Shown in pieces: positions 25,591 to 33,924 of a stretch of DNA of 64,000 nucleotides. Origin of the DNA: Anaerolineales bacterium (GTDB lineage Bacteria; Chloroflexota; Anaerolineae; Anaerolineales; UBA11579); assembly GCA_025808555.1 (NCBI GenBank), contig CP075526.1, forward strand, positions 1,784,712-1,848,711, in the 5' to 3' direction. Position 1 is the first letter of the stretch. Each line of letters begins with the position of its first letter. The position numbers and the translations under genes were made by a program. Under the pieces are notes generated by a model. That model was not told where the DNA came from and made no database searches. It was given only the letters and a program-made list of their open reading frames with translations.

Positions 25591-26256
25591 ATGTATGAAT
25601 TTATTTTGTTGCGGCATGCCGAATCGCAGGGCAATCTAGACAAGAAGCACCAGGGTCAGGCCGAGTTTCCGCTGACTGAACTCGGCCGCCAGCAGGCCGC
25701 CGCGCTCGGCGAGCGCTGGCGTTCCGAGAACGTGCAGTTCACGCGTATCTTCTCCAGCCCTTTGCAGCGCGCCCGCCAGACCGCCGAGATCGTGAACGAA
25801 GCGCTGGGCGCGCCCCTGGAGCTTGAGCCCATGCTGGCCGAGCGCCACCTGGGCGAGCTGACCGGCCTCACCCACGACATTGCCAGCCAGCAAGTGCCGC
25901 CGCCGCCCTTCCTCACTCCATATGAACCATACGGCAACACGGGCGAGGGGCAATGGCAGCTCTTTCTGCGGGCCGGCCAGATGCTGCACCATCTACTCAG
26001 CCAGCCGCGCGGCAAGTACCTGGTGGTTTCGCATCGCGGCTTCCTGGGCATGCTCATGTATGCCATTCTGGGCATCAACCCGCACGCCAATTTCCAGGGC
26101 CCGCGCTTCCATTTCCAGAATACTGGTTTTGCCCGTCTGACCTACGATACCCATAATCACCAGTGGCGGCTCTTCGCCTTCAATGATCTAGGCCACCTTG
26201 GGGAGCTGCCGGTTAGTTCACTGCTGGTACCGGTGCCAGCTCACAACAGCAAGTAG
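25591..26256 (+). CDS. Histidine phosphatase (phosphoglycerate mutase-like)
   Basis: 221 aa. The N-terminal LLRHAESQGN has the phospho-accepting His9 (RHA in place of RHG). Second-site residues are FSSPLQRARQTA (Arg), E in LAERHLGEL and His in VVSHRGFLG. Substrates in this superfamily range from sugar phosphates to cobalamin precursors and cannot be assigned here. Single gene closed by a strong terminator. Confidence 0.85.
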   Translation: MYEFILLRHAESQGNLDKKHQGQAEFPLTELGRQQAAALGERWRSENVQFTRIFSSPLQRARQTAEIVNEALGAPLELEPMLAERHLGELTGLTHDIASQQVPPPPFLTPYEPYGNTGEGQWQLFLRAGQMLHHLLSQPRGKYLVVSHRGFLGMLMYAILGINPHANFQGPRFHFQNTGFARLTYDTHNHQWRLFAFNDLGHLGELPVSSLLVPVPAHNSK

Positions 26257-26257
26257 C

Positions 26258-26283
26258 AAAAATGCGGCGCAAGCCGCATTTTT
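26258..26283 (+). terminator. Terminator after the histidine phosphatase gene
   Basis: 11-bp perfect stem (AAAAATGCGGC), loop GCAA, T-run. It overlaps the end of the stop region. Confidence 0.85.
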
Positions 26284-26388
26284 ATTTTCGTTCTTACACA
26301 ATTTATATGAATAATGCATTACCCTATACTAATCAGCAGCCTTGCTGAGTCGCAGCGGCGCCTCCGCTGACTATACCAGGAGGACCCA

Positions 26389-27321
26389 ATGGATTTCTTT
26401 TCCACAATTGGCACGTACGCATTCTGGCTCGTCGTACTGCTGATCCTTGTTCCCAGCACCATCTTCACGGTGCAGCAGCAAACCGCCGTCATTGTGCAGC
26501 GCTTCGGTAAGTTTACGCGTATCTACCGGGCCGGTCTTAACTTCAAGATCCCGCTGATCGAGCAGATCGCCGGCCGCGTGAACCTGCGTCTTCAACAGCT
26601 GGATGTAGAGATCGAAACCAAGACCAAGGACAACGTCTTCGTACGCATGACGGTTTCCGTCCAGTACCTGATCCGCGAGGATAAGGTTTTTGACGCCTTC
26701 TACCGTCTGCAGGATCCGCACACCCAGATCCGCTCCTTTGTCTTTGACGTGGTGCGCGCCAATGTGCCCAAGATGCCCCTCGATGAGGTCTTCGAAAATA
26801 AAGAAGACATCGCCACTGCCGTGCGCACCGAACTGTCGGACGCCATGGAAGACTTTGGCTACGACATTCGCCAGACCCTGATCACCGATATCGACCCGGA
26901 TGCCAAGGTGAAGCAGGCCATGAACGAGATCAACACCCAGGAGCGCCTGCGCCTGGCCGCCGCCCAAAAGGCTGAGGCCGAATACATCCTGACGGTCAAA
27001 GCAGCTGAAGGTGAAGCCGAAAGCAAGCGTCTGCAGGGTGTGGGTATCGCTAACCAGCGTAAGGAGATCGCTCAAGGTCTGAGCAGCGCCGTTGGCGACT
27101 TCCAGAAGGAGATTCCCAGCGTCTCGCCGCAGACGGTAATGGACCTGCTGATGGTTACCCAGCACTTCGACATGCTCAAGGACATCGGCGCTCACGCGGG
27201 CAGCAAGGTGGTGCTGATCCCCTATAGCCCCAACGCCGTTGGCGACCTGACCGACCAGATGCGCAACGCGATCTACGTCGGCAACGAGATGACCGGGGAC
27301 GAAGGCCCTCAGGGCAAGTAG
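26389..27321 (+). CDS. SPFH/band-7 (stomatin-like) membrane protein
   Basis: 310 aa with an AGGAGG site and a TATACT box further up (26325-26330), so this gene has a leader. One N-terminal membrane helix (about 9-28), then the band-7 domain (VIVQRFGKFTRIYRAGLNFKIPLI) and a long helical, Ala/Glu-rich tail (about 165-230, QERLRLAAAQKAEAEYIL). SPFH proteins form large ring scaffolds in membrane microdomains and often modulate proteases. No NfeD partner is adjacent. Confidence 0.85.
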   Translation: MDFFSTIGTYAFWLVVLLILVPSTIFTVQQQTAVIVQRFGKFTRIYRAGLNFKIPLIEQIAGRVNLRLQQLDVEIETKTKDNVFVRMTVSVQYLIREDKVFDAFYRLQDPHTQIRSFVFDVVRANVPKMPLDEVFENKEDIATAVRTELSDAMEDFGYDIRQTLITDIDPDAKVKQAMNEINTQERLRLAAAQKAEAEYILTVKAAEGEAESKRLQGVGIANQRKEIAQGLSSAVGDFQKEIPSVSPQTVMDLLMVTQHFDMLKDIGAHAGSKVVLIPYSPNAVGDLTDQMRNAIYVGNEMTGDEGPQGK

Positions 27322-27338
27322 TTCCGCGATCTGTAATC

Positions 27339-27366
27339 AAAGAGCCGTCCAATTGGGCGGCTCTTT
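27339..27366 (+). terminator. Terminator after the SPFH gene
   Basis: 12-bp stem AAAGAGCCGTCC/GGGCGGCTCTTT (one G-T pair), loop AATT, T-run. Confidence 0.8.
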
Positions 27367-27372
27367 TTGTTT

Positions 27373-27500
27373 GTCATTCCGACAAACCAGAATGACAGCC
27401 TATCTTCACTAAAAGTCATTCCGAGGCGGGATTCCTCGCTTCGCTCGGGTTTCAAGTCATGTTGTCATTCCGAACGAGGCCACAAGGCCGAGGAGGAATC
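27373..27500. repeat. Intergenic repeat with three GTCATTCCGA copies
   Basis: GTCATTCCGA occurs at 27373, 27415 and 27464, with inverted AGAATGAC and GGAATC pieces between (for example 27387-27396 and 27494-27501). The 238-bp gap between the SPFH terminator and the convergent ABC permease gene contains nothing else. Such mosaic GTCATTCCGA/GAGGAATCC repeats are scattered non-coding elements in many bacteria. Confidence 0.6.
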
Positions 27501-27559
27501 CGTTAAGGGTAAGGTTCCCAGCTAGCCATTCTGTGGCAACTCCCTTACAAGTAACACCC

Positions 27560-28387
27560 TCAATTCACAAAACTCGGATACGCACGCCCTGCCCACCACA
27601 CAAACAGCGCGGCTACCAGGATCAGTACTGCAAAATCGGTTCCCAGGCCAAAATGGCTTTGGCCGCCATCCAGCATGAATGTGCGCAAAGCATCCACCAC
27701 ATACGTTAGCGGGTTGAAGCGCGAGATCGCCTGCAACCAGCCCGGCATGATCTCGATCGGGTAGATCGCATTACTGGCAAAGAACAGCGGCATGGTCATG
27801 AATTGGCCAATGCCCATGAAACGCTCGCGCGTCTTCACCTTGATCGCTACCAGCAGTGAGAAGGTCGAGAACAGCACCGCGCCCATCAGCACCGTGAACA
27901 GCGTGCCCAGCAGAGCGAAGATGTTGAAATCCAGCTTGACGCCCATGATGTACGCCAGCGGATAAATAATGAAGGTTTGCGAAATACCGCGCACCCCGGC
28001 CGAGAGCCCCTTGCCCAGCACCAGCGAAGCACGCGGCGCCGGCCCTGCCAGGAACTTGTGAATGATGCCCAGGTCGCGCTCCCAGATGATCGAGATACCG
28101 TAGAAGATCGAGATGAACAGCATGCTCTGCGCCAGGATGCCCGGCGCCATGAACTCGATATAGCCAAACTCACCGGTGGGGATGGCGCGCACGCCAGCCA
28201 GCACCTGGCCGAAGATAAGAATCCATAGCACCGGCTGAGCAGCCCGCGTCAGCAGGTCCAGCGGCTCGTGGCGTAGTTTGCGCATCTCCATTTCAGCGAT
28301 GTTGAGCGTCTTGCGGATGAAAAAAGCTACCGCAGTGAAAGGCCGTAGCCAGGCGGCCGGGGGAGTGACAATGTCTGTGTGGGTCAT
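27560..28387 (-). CDS. ABC-2 type transporter permease
   Basis: 275 aa from the ATG at 28387, which has GGAG 8 nt upstream. The longer in-frame reading has no support. Six hydrophobic helices, with the ABC-2 signature near the end (FASNAIYPIEIMPGWLQAISRFNPLTYVVDALR). Pairs with the ATPase at 29107. DrrA/DrrB-type systems export drugs or polyketides. The upstream SDR reading frame, once corrected for a likely 1-bp loss, would end in an ATGA overlap with this start. Confidence 0.9.
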   Translation of the reverse strand: MTHTDIVTPPAAWLRPFTAVAFFIRKTLNIAEMEMRKLRHEPLDLLTRAAQPVLWILIFGQVLAGVRAIPTGEFGYIEFMAPGILAQSMLFISIFYGISIIWERDLGIIHKFLAGPAPRASLVLGKGLSAGVRGISQTFIIYPLAYIMGVKLDFNIFALLGTLFTVLMGAVLFSTFSLLVAIKVKTRERFMGIGQFMTMPLFFASNAIYPIEIMPGWLQAISRFNPLTYVVDALRTFMLDGGQSHFGLGTDFAVLILVAALFVWWAGRAYPSFVN

Positions 28388-29126
28388 TCGGTCTCCATAC
28401 GAAAGGCAGGGTTCCAGCCCAGTTCGGCGATAGCTTAGCGCTGGATACTGTGCCGTCTTGCTCTGCAATGTTGTAGATGCCGGCGGCGCCGTGGGTGAGC
28501 GCTCGCCTGGCTGCGTCTGCGGCGGCGTGCACATGCACCGCGCCGCCCGCCGGTGCCTGGTCTGCTCCGCTGCCCGCGCCGTAGAATTTGCCGTAGCGCA
28601 GCACCAAGCTCTCAAACGGGCCGCCCAGTACTTGCTGCTCTAGGCTGGCCACGGCCCGGGCCGTCTGGCCGCGCTGGGCGTCGTCTACCGCTAGCGCGGC
28701 ATCTTCCTTGTAAGGTCGCGGGCCGGGTGCGTAAGCGAAAGCGATGCTTTGCGCCACCATGCGCCGGGCGCCTGCAGCGGCGGCCGCCGCCACCAGGCTG
28801 CGAGTCCCCTCTTCGCGCAGGCGCGCATTTTGCGCTAGCACGGTGCTGATTTGCTGCGGGTCAGTGAGGCCGCTCAGGTCAGTGAGTTGGTGCACAACTA
28901 TTTCAGGCGCCGCGTGCAGCATATGCTCCCGCAACGCGGCCTCGTCGTATACATCCACGATCACTGGCAGCACGCCCAAGCCCTTCAGCAGCTCGGCTTT
29001 ATGGGCTGACCGCGTGGTTCCGCTCACTTGCCAGCCCTCACTGACCAGCAGGCGGCACAGGCTGCGGCCCACCACGCCGCTGGCTCCCGCTATGAAAACA
29101 CGACCCTTAGCGGACTCGGTTGGCAT
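28293..29126 (-). CDS. NAD-dependent epimerase/SDR protein, C-terminus frameshifted
   Basis: Start at 29126, inside the end of the ATPase gene. Rossmann motif GASGVVGRSL (about 13-22), extended-SDR features QSIAFAYAPG and YGKFYGAGSG. The present frame runs on 94 bp into the permease gene and ends at 28293 in low-complexity sequence. A one-base insertion at about 28434-28437 (AAG to AAAG) would instead give AKAIAELGWNPAFRMETE and stop at 28384, overlapping the permease start as ATGA. AKA-ELGWNP is the normal SDR ending, so a single-base deletion or sequencing error is likely. Substrate unknown. Confidence 0.7.
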   Translation of the reverse strand: MPTESAKGRVFIAGASGVVGRSLCRLLVSEGWQVSGTTRSAHKAELLKGLGVLPVIVDVYDEAALREHMLHAAPEIVVHQLTDLSGLTDPQQISTVLAQNARLREEGTRSLVAAAAAAGARRMVAQSIAFAYAPGPRPYKEDAALAVDDAQRGQTARAVASLEQQVLGGPFESLVLRYGKFYGAGSGADQAPAGGAVHVHAAADAARRALTHGAAGIYNIAEQDGTVSSAKLSPNWAGTLPFVWRPNDPHRHCHSPGRLATAFHCGSFFHPQDAQHR

Positions 29127-29901
29127 TGATGCGCGTGCGTGATGTTTCGAGATAGGAGCCGGGCGCCTCCAAAGCCGCTCCGGCGTAATGGCTGAATACA
29201 TCGTTCAGGTTCGCGCCGCCGTTCACCGAAGCCTTGAGCTCCTCCGGCGAGCCGATCGCAGCCAGCTGCCCCTGATGCATGATGGCGATGCGCTGGCACA
29301 GGCCGTCCGCCTCGTCCATGTAATGAGTGGTCAGCAGGATCGTGGTGTTGAACTCATCCCTCAGGCGTTTGATGTGCTCCCACACCGAAGCACGCGCGAT
29401 CGGGTCCAGGCCCACCGTAGGCTCATCCAGGAACAGGACCCGCGGCCGGTGAATGACCGACTGGGCGATCTCCAGCTTGCGGATCATCCCGCCGGAGTAG
29501 GTCTTGACCATGCGCCCGGCCGCCTCTTGCAGGCCCATCATCTCCAGCAGGCGCTGGATGCGCTCTTCGCGCACATTCGTGGGCAGGTCAAAGATCTTGG
29601 CGAAGATGAGCAGGTTCTCGTAGCCGGTCATGTTGCCGTCAGCTGAGAGCAGCTGCGGCACATAGCCGGTCGAGCGGCGCACCAGGGCCGATTGGGTCAC
29701 GATGTCGTAGCCCGCCACGCTGGCGCTGCCGCCGCTGGGCGGCAGCAGCGTAGTGAGCATCTTGATCATCGTGGTTTTGCCGGCGCCGTTCGGCCCCAGC
29801 AGGCCAAAGATCTCGCCTTCTTGCAGGGCTAACGAGACGCCGTTCACGGCCATAAAGGCGCCGAACTGGCGCGTAAGCTGGTGAGTTTCAATCACATTCA
29901 T
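29107..29901 (-). CDS. ABC transporter ATP-binding protein (DrrA-like)
   Basis: 264 aa. Walker A GPNGAGKTT (about 36), signature YSGGMIRKLEIA (about 139), Walker B VLFLDEPTVGLD (about 157), H-loop TTHYMDEAD (about 194). All catalytic residues are present. Partner of the permease at 27560. The operon order is marR, ATPase, SDR, permease. The SDR gene starts within its last codons. Confidence 0.92.
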   Translation of the reverse strand: MNVIETHQLTRQFGAFMAVNGVSLALQEGEIFGLLGPNGAGKTTMIKMLTTLLPPSGGSASVAGYDIVTQSALVRRSTGYVPQLLSADGNMTGYENLLIFAKIFDLPTNVREERIQRLLEMMGLQEAAGRMVKTYSGGMIRKLEIAQSVIHRPRVLFLDEPTVGLDPIARASVWEHIKRLRDEFNTTILLTTHYMDEADGLCQRIAIMHQGQLAAIGSPEELKASVNGGANLNDVFSHYAGAALEAPGSYLETSRTRINANRVR

Positions 29902-29911
29902 GGGTTGCGTA

Positions 29912-30379
29912 CTACTCCTTCTTTGATTCCGAGAGCTGCCCGGAGGGTAGGCTGCCGAACGCGTCCTTCAGGATCTGCATGGCGCTGATCACGGCGTCCT
30001 GCTCTTTCTGGCTCAGGTGGGCCAGTTGCTCTGCCAAAAATTCACGCGTATGCTCGCGCACGGTGTGGATGCTCTTCTGCCCCTTGGGCAGCACGCTCAA
30101 TTGCACACGCCGGCGGTCGCCGGCATGTGCTTCACGCTTGGCCAGCCCGCGCTGCACCAGGCTCTCCACCAGTTTTGAAGCCGCGGGGGCCTCCACGCCT
30201 ACGAACTCGGCCAGTTCGGTCAGCCCGCAACCGGCGTTGCGGTTGATATAGGCCAGGGCGCGGAACTCCGGCAGGGTCAGATCGGGGTCACGCCGGGCGC
30301 GGAAATTGCGCCGGATGATGCGCATCACCATCGGGATGGTTTCAAGTACTTCGCTGGGGGCGGTCTTCTTCTCGGGCAT
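29912..30379 (-). CDS. MarR-family transcriptional regulator
   Basis: 155 aa with a winged helix (LPEFRALAYINRNAGCGLTELAEFVGVEAPAASKLVESLV) and the wing HAGDRRRVQLSVLPKG. First gene of the ABC-2 operon, 10 bp before the ATPase gene. It probably represses its own operon and responds to a small ligand that the exporter removes. Such marR-exporter pairs are well known. Confidence 0.9.
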   Translation of the reverse strand: MPEKKTAPSEVLETIPMVMRIIRRNFRARRDPDLTLPEFRALAYINRNAGCGLTELAEFVGVEAPAASKLVESLVQRGLAKREAHAGDRRRVQLSVLPKGQKSIHTVREHTREFLAEQLAHLSQKEQDAVISAMQILKDAFGSLPSGQLSESKKE

Positions 30380-30395
30380 TAGTTGCTTTTGGAAA

Positions 30396-30437
30396 CTATT
30401 TGATAGGGAATATATCTTGTATCGGCCGGCGAGTCAA
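30396..30437 (-). promoter_or_regulatory. marR operon promoter with operator-like palindrome
   Basis: On the minus strand: -35 TTGACT (30432-30437), 17-nt spacer, -10 TATATT (30409-30414). Just downstream is CTATTTGATAG (30396-30406), a 4-bp-arm palindrome suited to a regulator. A close consensus match gives good confidence in the promoter and moderate confidence in the operator. Confidence 0.65.
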
Positions 30438-30485
30438 GCCGTTGGTGATTCTCAGCCCGCACACGGTTCACCCTCCAATCTCTAC

Positions 30486-30491
30486 TAAAAT
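30486..30491 (+). promoter_or_regulatory. -10 box TAAAAT, leaderless methyltransferase gene
   Basis: TAAAAT lies 7 nt before the ATG at 30499, with no Shine-Dalgarno. Confidence 0.45.
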
Positions 30492-30498
30492 ATCCCTC

Positions 30499-31170
30499 AT
30501 GTCCGATGAGCTTTTTGCCCAACAGTTGGCCTACTACAACGCCCGCGCCCAGGAGTACGACGAATCAGTGCAGCAAACCGGGCGCTACACCGGCCCCGGC
30601 ATCCCCGAAGTGGACACCGAATGGCAGTACATTGCCCGCCGCCTGCATGAAGTGCCGCAGGTGCATCACACCCTGGAGCTGGCCTGCGGCACGGGCTTGT
30701 GGACGCAGGAGCTGCTCGACATCTCGGAGCACATCACTGCCGTAGACGGCGCGCCGGAGATGCTGGCCACCAACAAGGCCAAGCTCAAGAACCCGCGTGT
30801 GCGCTACCAGCAAGCCGACCTGTTCGCTTGGCAACCTGTGGGCGTTTATGATCTTGTATTCTTCGCGTTCTGGATTTCGCACGTGCCGCCAGAGCGGCTT
30901 GCCGCCTTCATCCAGCAGGCCGCCGCGGCCGTGAAGCCCGGCGGGCGAATCTTCATCGCCGATGAACCGGGCGGCGGCAGGCAGCTCTCTGGCCCGGTTG
31001 AAAATGAGATGGAACAAACCCGCACCCTGCACAACGGACATACCTATCGCATCGTCAAGGTCTATCACGCGCCCGAAGGTCTGCAGACGCAACTGCAAGC
31101 TCTGGGCTTCACTGATGTCGATTTGTGGGTGGGCGACTATTTCTTCTGGCTGACAGCGGTCAAGCAATAG
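30499..31170 (+). CDS. Class I SAM-dependent methyltransferase
   Basis: 223 aa from the ATG at 30499 (the in-frame upstream ATG lies in the marR promoter). Motif I LELACGTGLWTQ (about 58), the acidic end of strand 2 AVDGAP, and motif IV YDLVFFAFWISHVP. Small-molecule methyltransferase of the Methyltransf_25/11 type; substrate unknown. Its neighbours give no pathway clue. Confidence 0.85.
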   Translation: MSDELFAQQLAYYNARAQEYDESVQQTGRYTGPGIPEVDTEWQYIARRLHEVPQVHHTLELACGTGLWTQELLDISEHITAVDGAPEMLATNKAKLKNPRVRYQQADLFAWQPVGVYDLVFFAFWISHVPPERLAAFIQQAAAAVKPGGRIFIADEPGGGRQLSGPVENEMEQTRTLHNGHTYRIVKVYHAPEGLQTQLQALGFTDVDLWVGDYFFWLTAVKQ

Positions 31171-31298
31171 CAGCTTGGGCCATTATTGAGGCGTAACCAT
31201 AAGTATAGAAAATCAGCATAGAGTATCAACTTTCAACGAGGGGCATAGCGGAGCCGATCTCGAATGCAATCCCCGATGTCCGTTTGCGGAGGGGGTTT

Positions 31299-31346
31299 GG
31301 GGGCACCAACTTTGGTGCCCCCAGCGGGGTCAGGGGCAGAGCCCCT
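31299..31346. repeat. Double-hairpin intergenic element
   Basis: Two adjoining inverted repeats. GGGGGCACCAA/TTGGTGCCCCC (31299-31309 and 31312-31322) is perfect with a 2-nt loop. AGGGGC-AGA-GCCCCT is at 31332-31346. The element sits in a 257-bp gap between co-directional genes and is followed by an A-rich stretch (GAAGAAAAAAG), so it may terminate transcription on the minus strand or be a REP-like unit. Confidence 0.5.
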
Positions 31347-31415
31347 GAAAGAAGAAAAAAGAAATAGCTGAACTGGGTAATGTACTCCTTTCACATCCCC
31401 ATCACCTTCGCCCAT

Positions 31416-31421
31416 TACAAT
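31416..31421 (+). promoter_or_regulatory. -10 box TACAAT, leaderless acyl-CoA synthetase gene
   Basis: TACAAT, then TAACCC, then the ATG at 31428: a 6-nt spacing without a ribosome binding site. Confidence 0.5.
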
Positions 31422-31427
31422 TAACCC

Positions 31428-33386
31428 ATGCCAGAAGACTTCGCCTCAGGCCCCATTGTCTGGCGGCCCAGCGCAGACTATATAGACAATGCCCGCCTGA
31501 CCGCGTTCATGCGCGCCCACAACATCGCCAGCTTTGATGAGCTCATGCAGCGCTCCACTGCCGATGTGGCCTGGTTCACCGATGCAGTCTTCAAATTCCT
31601 CCACATTCAGCTCTACAAGCCCTATAGCAACGTCGTAGACCTTAGCAAGGGCATCGCCTGGCCGCAGTGGTGTATCGACGGCCAGATGAACATCGTCCAT
31701 AACTGCCTCGATAAGTACATTGATACGCCGCATGCCAGCCAACCCGCCCTGGTCTGGGAGGGCGAAGACGGCGCGTCACGCACGCTCAGCTACGCTGAAC
31801 TGAACGCCCAGGTCTGCCAGGCCGCCAATGCCCTGCGTTCGCTGGGCATTGGCAAAGGCGATGCCGTCGGCATCTTCATGCCCATGGTGCCCGAGATCGC
31901 CGTGGCCTTGCTGGCCATTGCCAAAGTGGGCGGCATCATCCTGCCGCTCTTCTCCGGCTACGGCGTCGACGCGGTGGTCAGCCGCCTGGCGGACGGCGGC
32001 GCCAAGGCGCTCTTCACCGCCGATGGCTTCCCGCGCCGCGGCAAACCGGTCGAGATGAAATCCACAGCCGATGCGGCCGCCGCTCAGTTGCCCGATCTGC
32101 AGCACATCATCGTGCTCGATCATGCCAAGCTGCCCGTGCCGTTCCAACAGGGGCGTGACCATTGGTGGCATGAACTGGTCAGTACCCAGGCCGCCCAGTC
32201 GCCCACCGAGATCACCAGTGCGGAAGACCCGCTGATGATCATCTACACCTCCGGTACCACCGGGCGACCCAAGGGCGCCGTGCATACCCATTGCGGCTTT
32301 CCGGTCAAGGCCGCCCAGGATATGGCCTTCGGCACCGATGTACGCCCGGGCCACCTCATCTACTGGATGACCGATATGGGCTGGATGATGGGTCCCTGGC
32401 TGGTCTTTGGCAGCCTGTTGTTGGGTGCAACCTTCTTTCTATACGATGGCGCGCCTGACTTCCCGCAGCCTGACCGCACCTGGGCCCAGGTGGCCCGCCA
32501 CCACATCACCACCCTGGGCGTTTCGCCCACCCTGGTGCGCACGCTCATGCCCCTCGGCGACCAGCTGCCCAAAGCGCACGATCTTGCCAGCCTGCGCTTC
32601 TTCGCTTCCACGGGCGAGCCGTGGAACCCTGACCCATGGCTGTGGCTTTTCAACGTAGTGGGCGAGGGCAAGCGGCCCATCATCAATTATTCCGGCGGCA
32701 CCGAGATCTCCGGCGGCATCGTGATGGGCAATCCCATCCTGCCCCTCAAAGCCACCGCCTTTGCCGGCCCGTGCCCGGGCATCGCCGCAGATGTCTACGA
32801 CGAACATGGCAACTCGGTCACCGGCCAGGTGGGCGAGCTGGTCATCAAAGCGCCGTGGATCGGCATGACCCGCGGCTTCTGGCAAGACCCGCAGCGTTAT
32901 GAAGAAACCTATTGGTCACGCTGGCCCGGCGTATGGGTGCATGGCGACTGGGCCGCTCGCGATGAAGACGGCCAGTGGTACATCCTCGGCCGCTCGGATG
33001 ACACGATCAAGATCGCCGGCAAGCGCCTCGGCCCGGCCGAGGTCGAGTCGGTGTTGGTGGCGCACGCCGCCGTCGTCGAAGCCGCCGCCATCGCCGTGCC
33101 GGATGAGCTCAAGGGCAGCGCCCTGGTCGTCTTCTGCGTGCTGGCGCCGCAGGCGGCCGCCGGCGATGACGCCCTCGCCACCGAGCTGCGCTCGCTGCTG
33201 GCCGCCGCCCTCGGCAAGCCGCTGGCGCCCAAGGCCGTCCACTTCGTGCCCGACCTGCCCAAGACCCGCAACGCCAAGGTGATGCGCCGTATGGTGCGTG
33301 CCGCCTACCTTGGCTTGGATGCCGGCGACACGTCTTCCCTGGTTAATCCAGACGCGGTGGAGCATATTCGCAAGGTACAGCGTTAA
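31428..33386 (+). CDS. AMP-forming acyl-CoA/acetyl-CoA synthetase family protein
   Basis: 652 aa, the length of acetyl-CoA synthetases, including the N-terminal Acs-type cap (VDLSKGIAWPQWCIDGQMNIVHNCLDK split over residues 70-95). P-loop YTSGTTGRPKGAVHTH (about 276), adenylate motif YSGGTEISGG, hinge GRSDDTIKIAGKRLGP, and the C-terminal catalytic Lys in KTRNAKVMRR. It activates a carboxylic acid with ATP and CoA. Acyl preference (acetate, propionate, aromatic or other) is not visible. The acyl-CoA dehydrogenase at 38190 could share a pathway. Confidence 0.9.
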   Translation: MPEDFASGPIVWRPSADYIDNARLTAFMRAHNIASFDELMQRSTADVAWFTDAVFKFLHIQLYKPYSNVVDLSKGIAWPQWCIDGQMNIVHNCLDKYIDTPHASQPALVWEGEDGASRTLSYAELNAQVCQAANALRSLGIGKGDAVGIFMPMVPEIAVALLAIAKVGGIILPLFSGYGVDAVVSRLADGGAKALFTADGFPRRGKPVEMKSTADAAAAQLPDLQHIIVLDHAKLPVPFQQGRDHWWHELVSTQAAQSPTEITSAEDPLMIIYTSGTTGRPKGAVHTHCGFPVKAAQDMAFGTDVRPGHLIYWMTDMGWMMGPWLVFGSLLLGATFFLYDGAPDFPQPDRTWAQVARHHITTLGVSPTLVRTLMPLGDQLPKAHDLASLRFFASTGEPWNPDPWLWLFNVVGEGKRPIINYSGGTEISGGIVMGNPILPLKATAFAGPCPGIAADVYDEHGNSVTGQVGELVIKAPWIGMTRGFWQDPQRYEETYWSRWPGVWVHGDWAARDEDGQWYILGRSDDTIKIAGKRLGPAEVESVLVAHAAVVEAAAIAVPDELKGSALVVFCVLAPQAAAGDDALATELRSLLAAALGKPLAPKAVHFVPDLPKTRNAKVMRRMVRAAYLGLDAGDTSSLVNPDAVEHIRKVQR

Positions 33387-33428
33387 ATTTAGTGGTTAAA
33401 TTCCATCGCAAATTCAATAGAAAGCATC

Positions 33429-33914
33429 GTGGTGAACATGACCAATCAGTATATGGAAGTGCGCAAGTCGCCCATCCACCGCTATGGCGGTTTTGCGCTG
33501 AAGAAGATCCGCAAAGGCACGCGCATCATTGAGTATCAGGGCGAACGTATCAGCCCCAAAGAAGCCGATGAGCGTTACGCCAACGCCGGCCCCAAGAGCA
33601 TTGTGGTGCTCTTCAACGTGGACAAAAAGACCACCATTGACGCCGGCGTCAATGGCAACGATGCCCGCTTCATCAACCACTCCTGCGATCCTAACTGCGA
33701 GGCGGTGGATGACAAGGGCCGCATCTATATCGAAGCCACCCGCACCATTCAGAAGGGCGAGGAGTTCTTCTACGATTACAACCTGACCCGCAGCAAGGAT
33801 GATGCCCCGGATGTGGACAAGCTCTACCTGTGCCGCTGCGGCGCAGACAACTGCCGCGGTAGCATGCTGGAGCCGCGCAAGACCAAGCCGAAAGCAACCA
33901 AGCGCAAGAAATAA
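33429..33914 (+). CDS. SET-domain protein lysine methyltransferase
   Basis: 161 aa from a GTG; the ATG at 33438 is an equally possible start. A compact SET domain: YGGFALKKIRKGTRIIEYQGE, the NHSC pseudoknot motif (FINHSCDPNC, residues 81-90), and the catalytic-tyrosine region FFYDYNL. A post-SET CxCx4C cluster (C135, C137, C142) binds zinc together with C86. The Lys/Arg-rich tail KTKPKATKRKK resembles a substrate or DNA contact. SET proteins methylate lysines and are unusual in bacteria. The target here is unknown. Confidence 0.88.
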   Translation: MVNMTNQYMEVRKSPIHRYGGFALKKIRKGTRIIEYQGERISPKEADERYANAGPKSIVVLFNVDKKTTIDAGVNGNDARFINHSCDPNCEAVDDKGRIYIEATRTIQKGEEFFYDYNLTRSKDDAPDVDKLYLCRCGADNCRGSMLEPRKTKPKATKRKK

Positions 33915-33924
33915 CAGGAAACCT

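Noticed and set aside
27373..27500. CRISPR array
   Set aside because: Only three 10-bp GTCATTCCGA matches, with unequal spacing and internal inversions; no long direct repeats and no cas genes.
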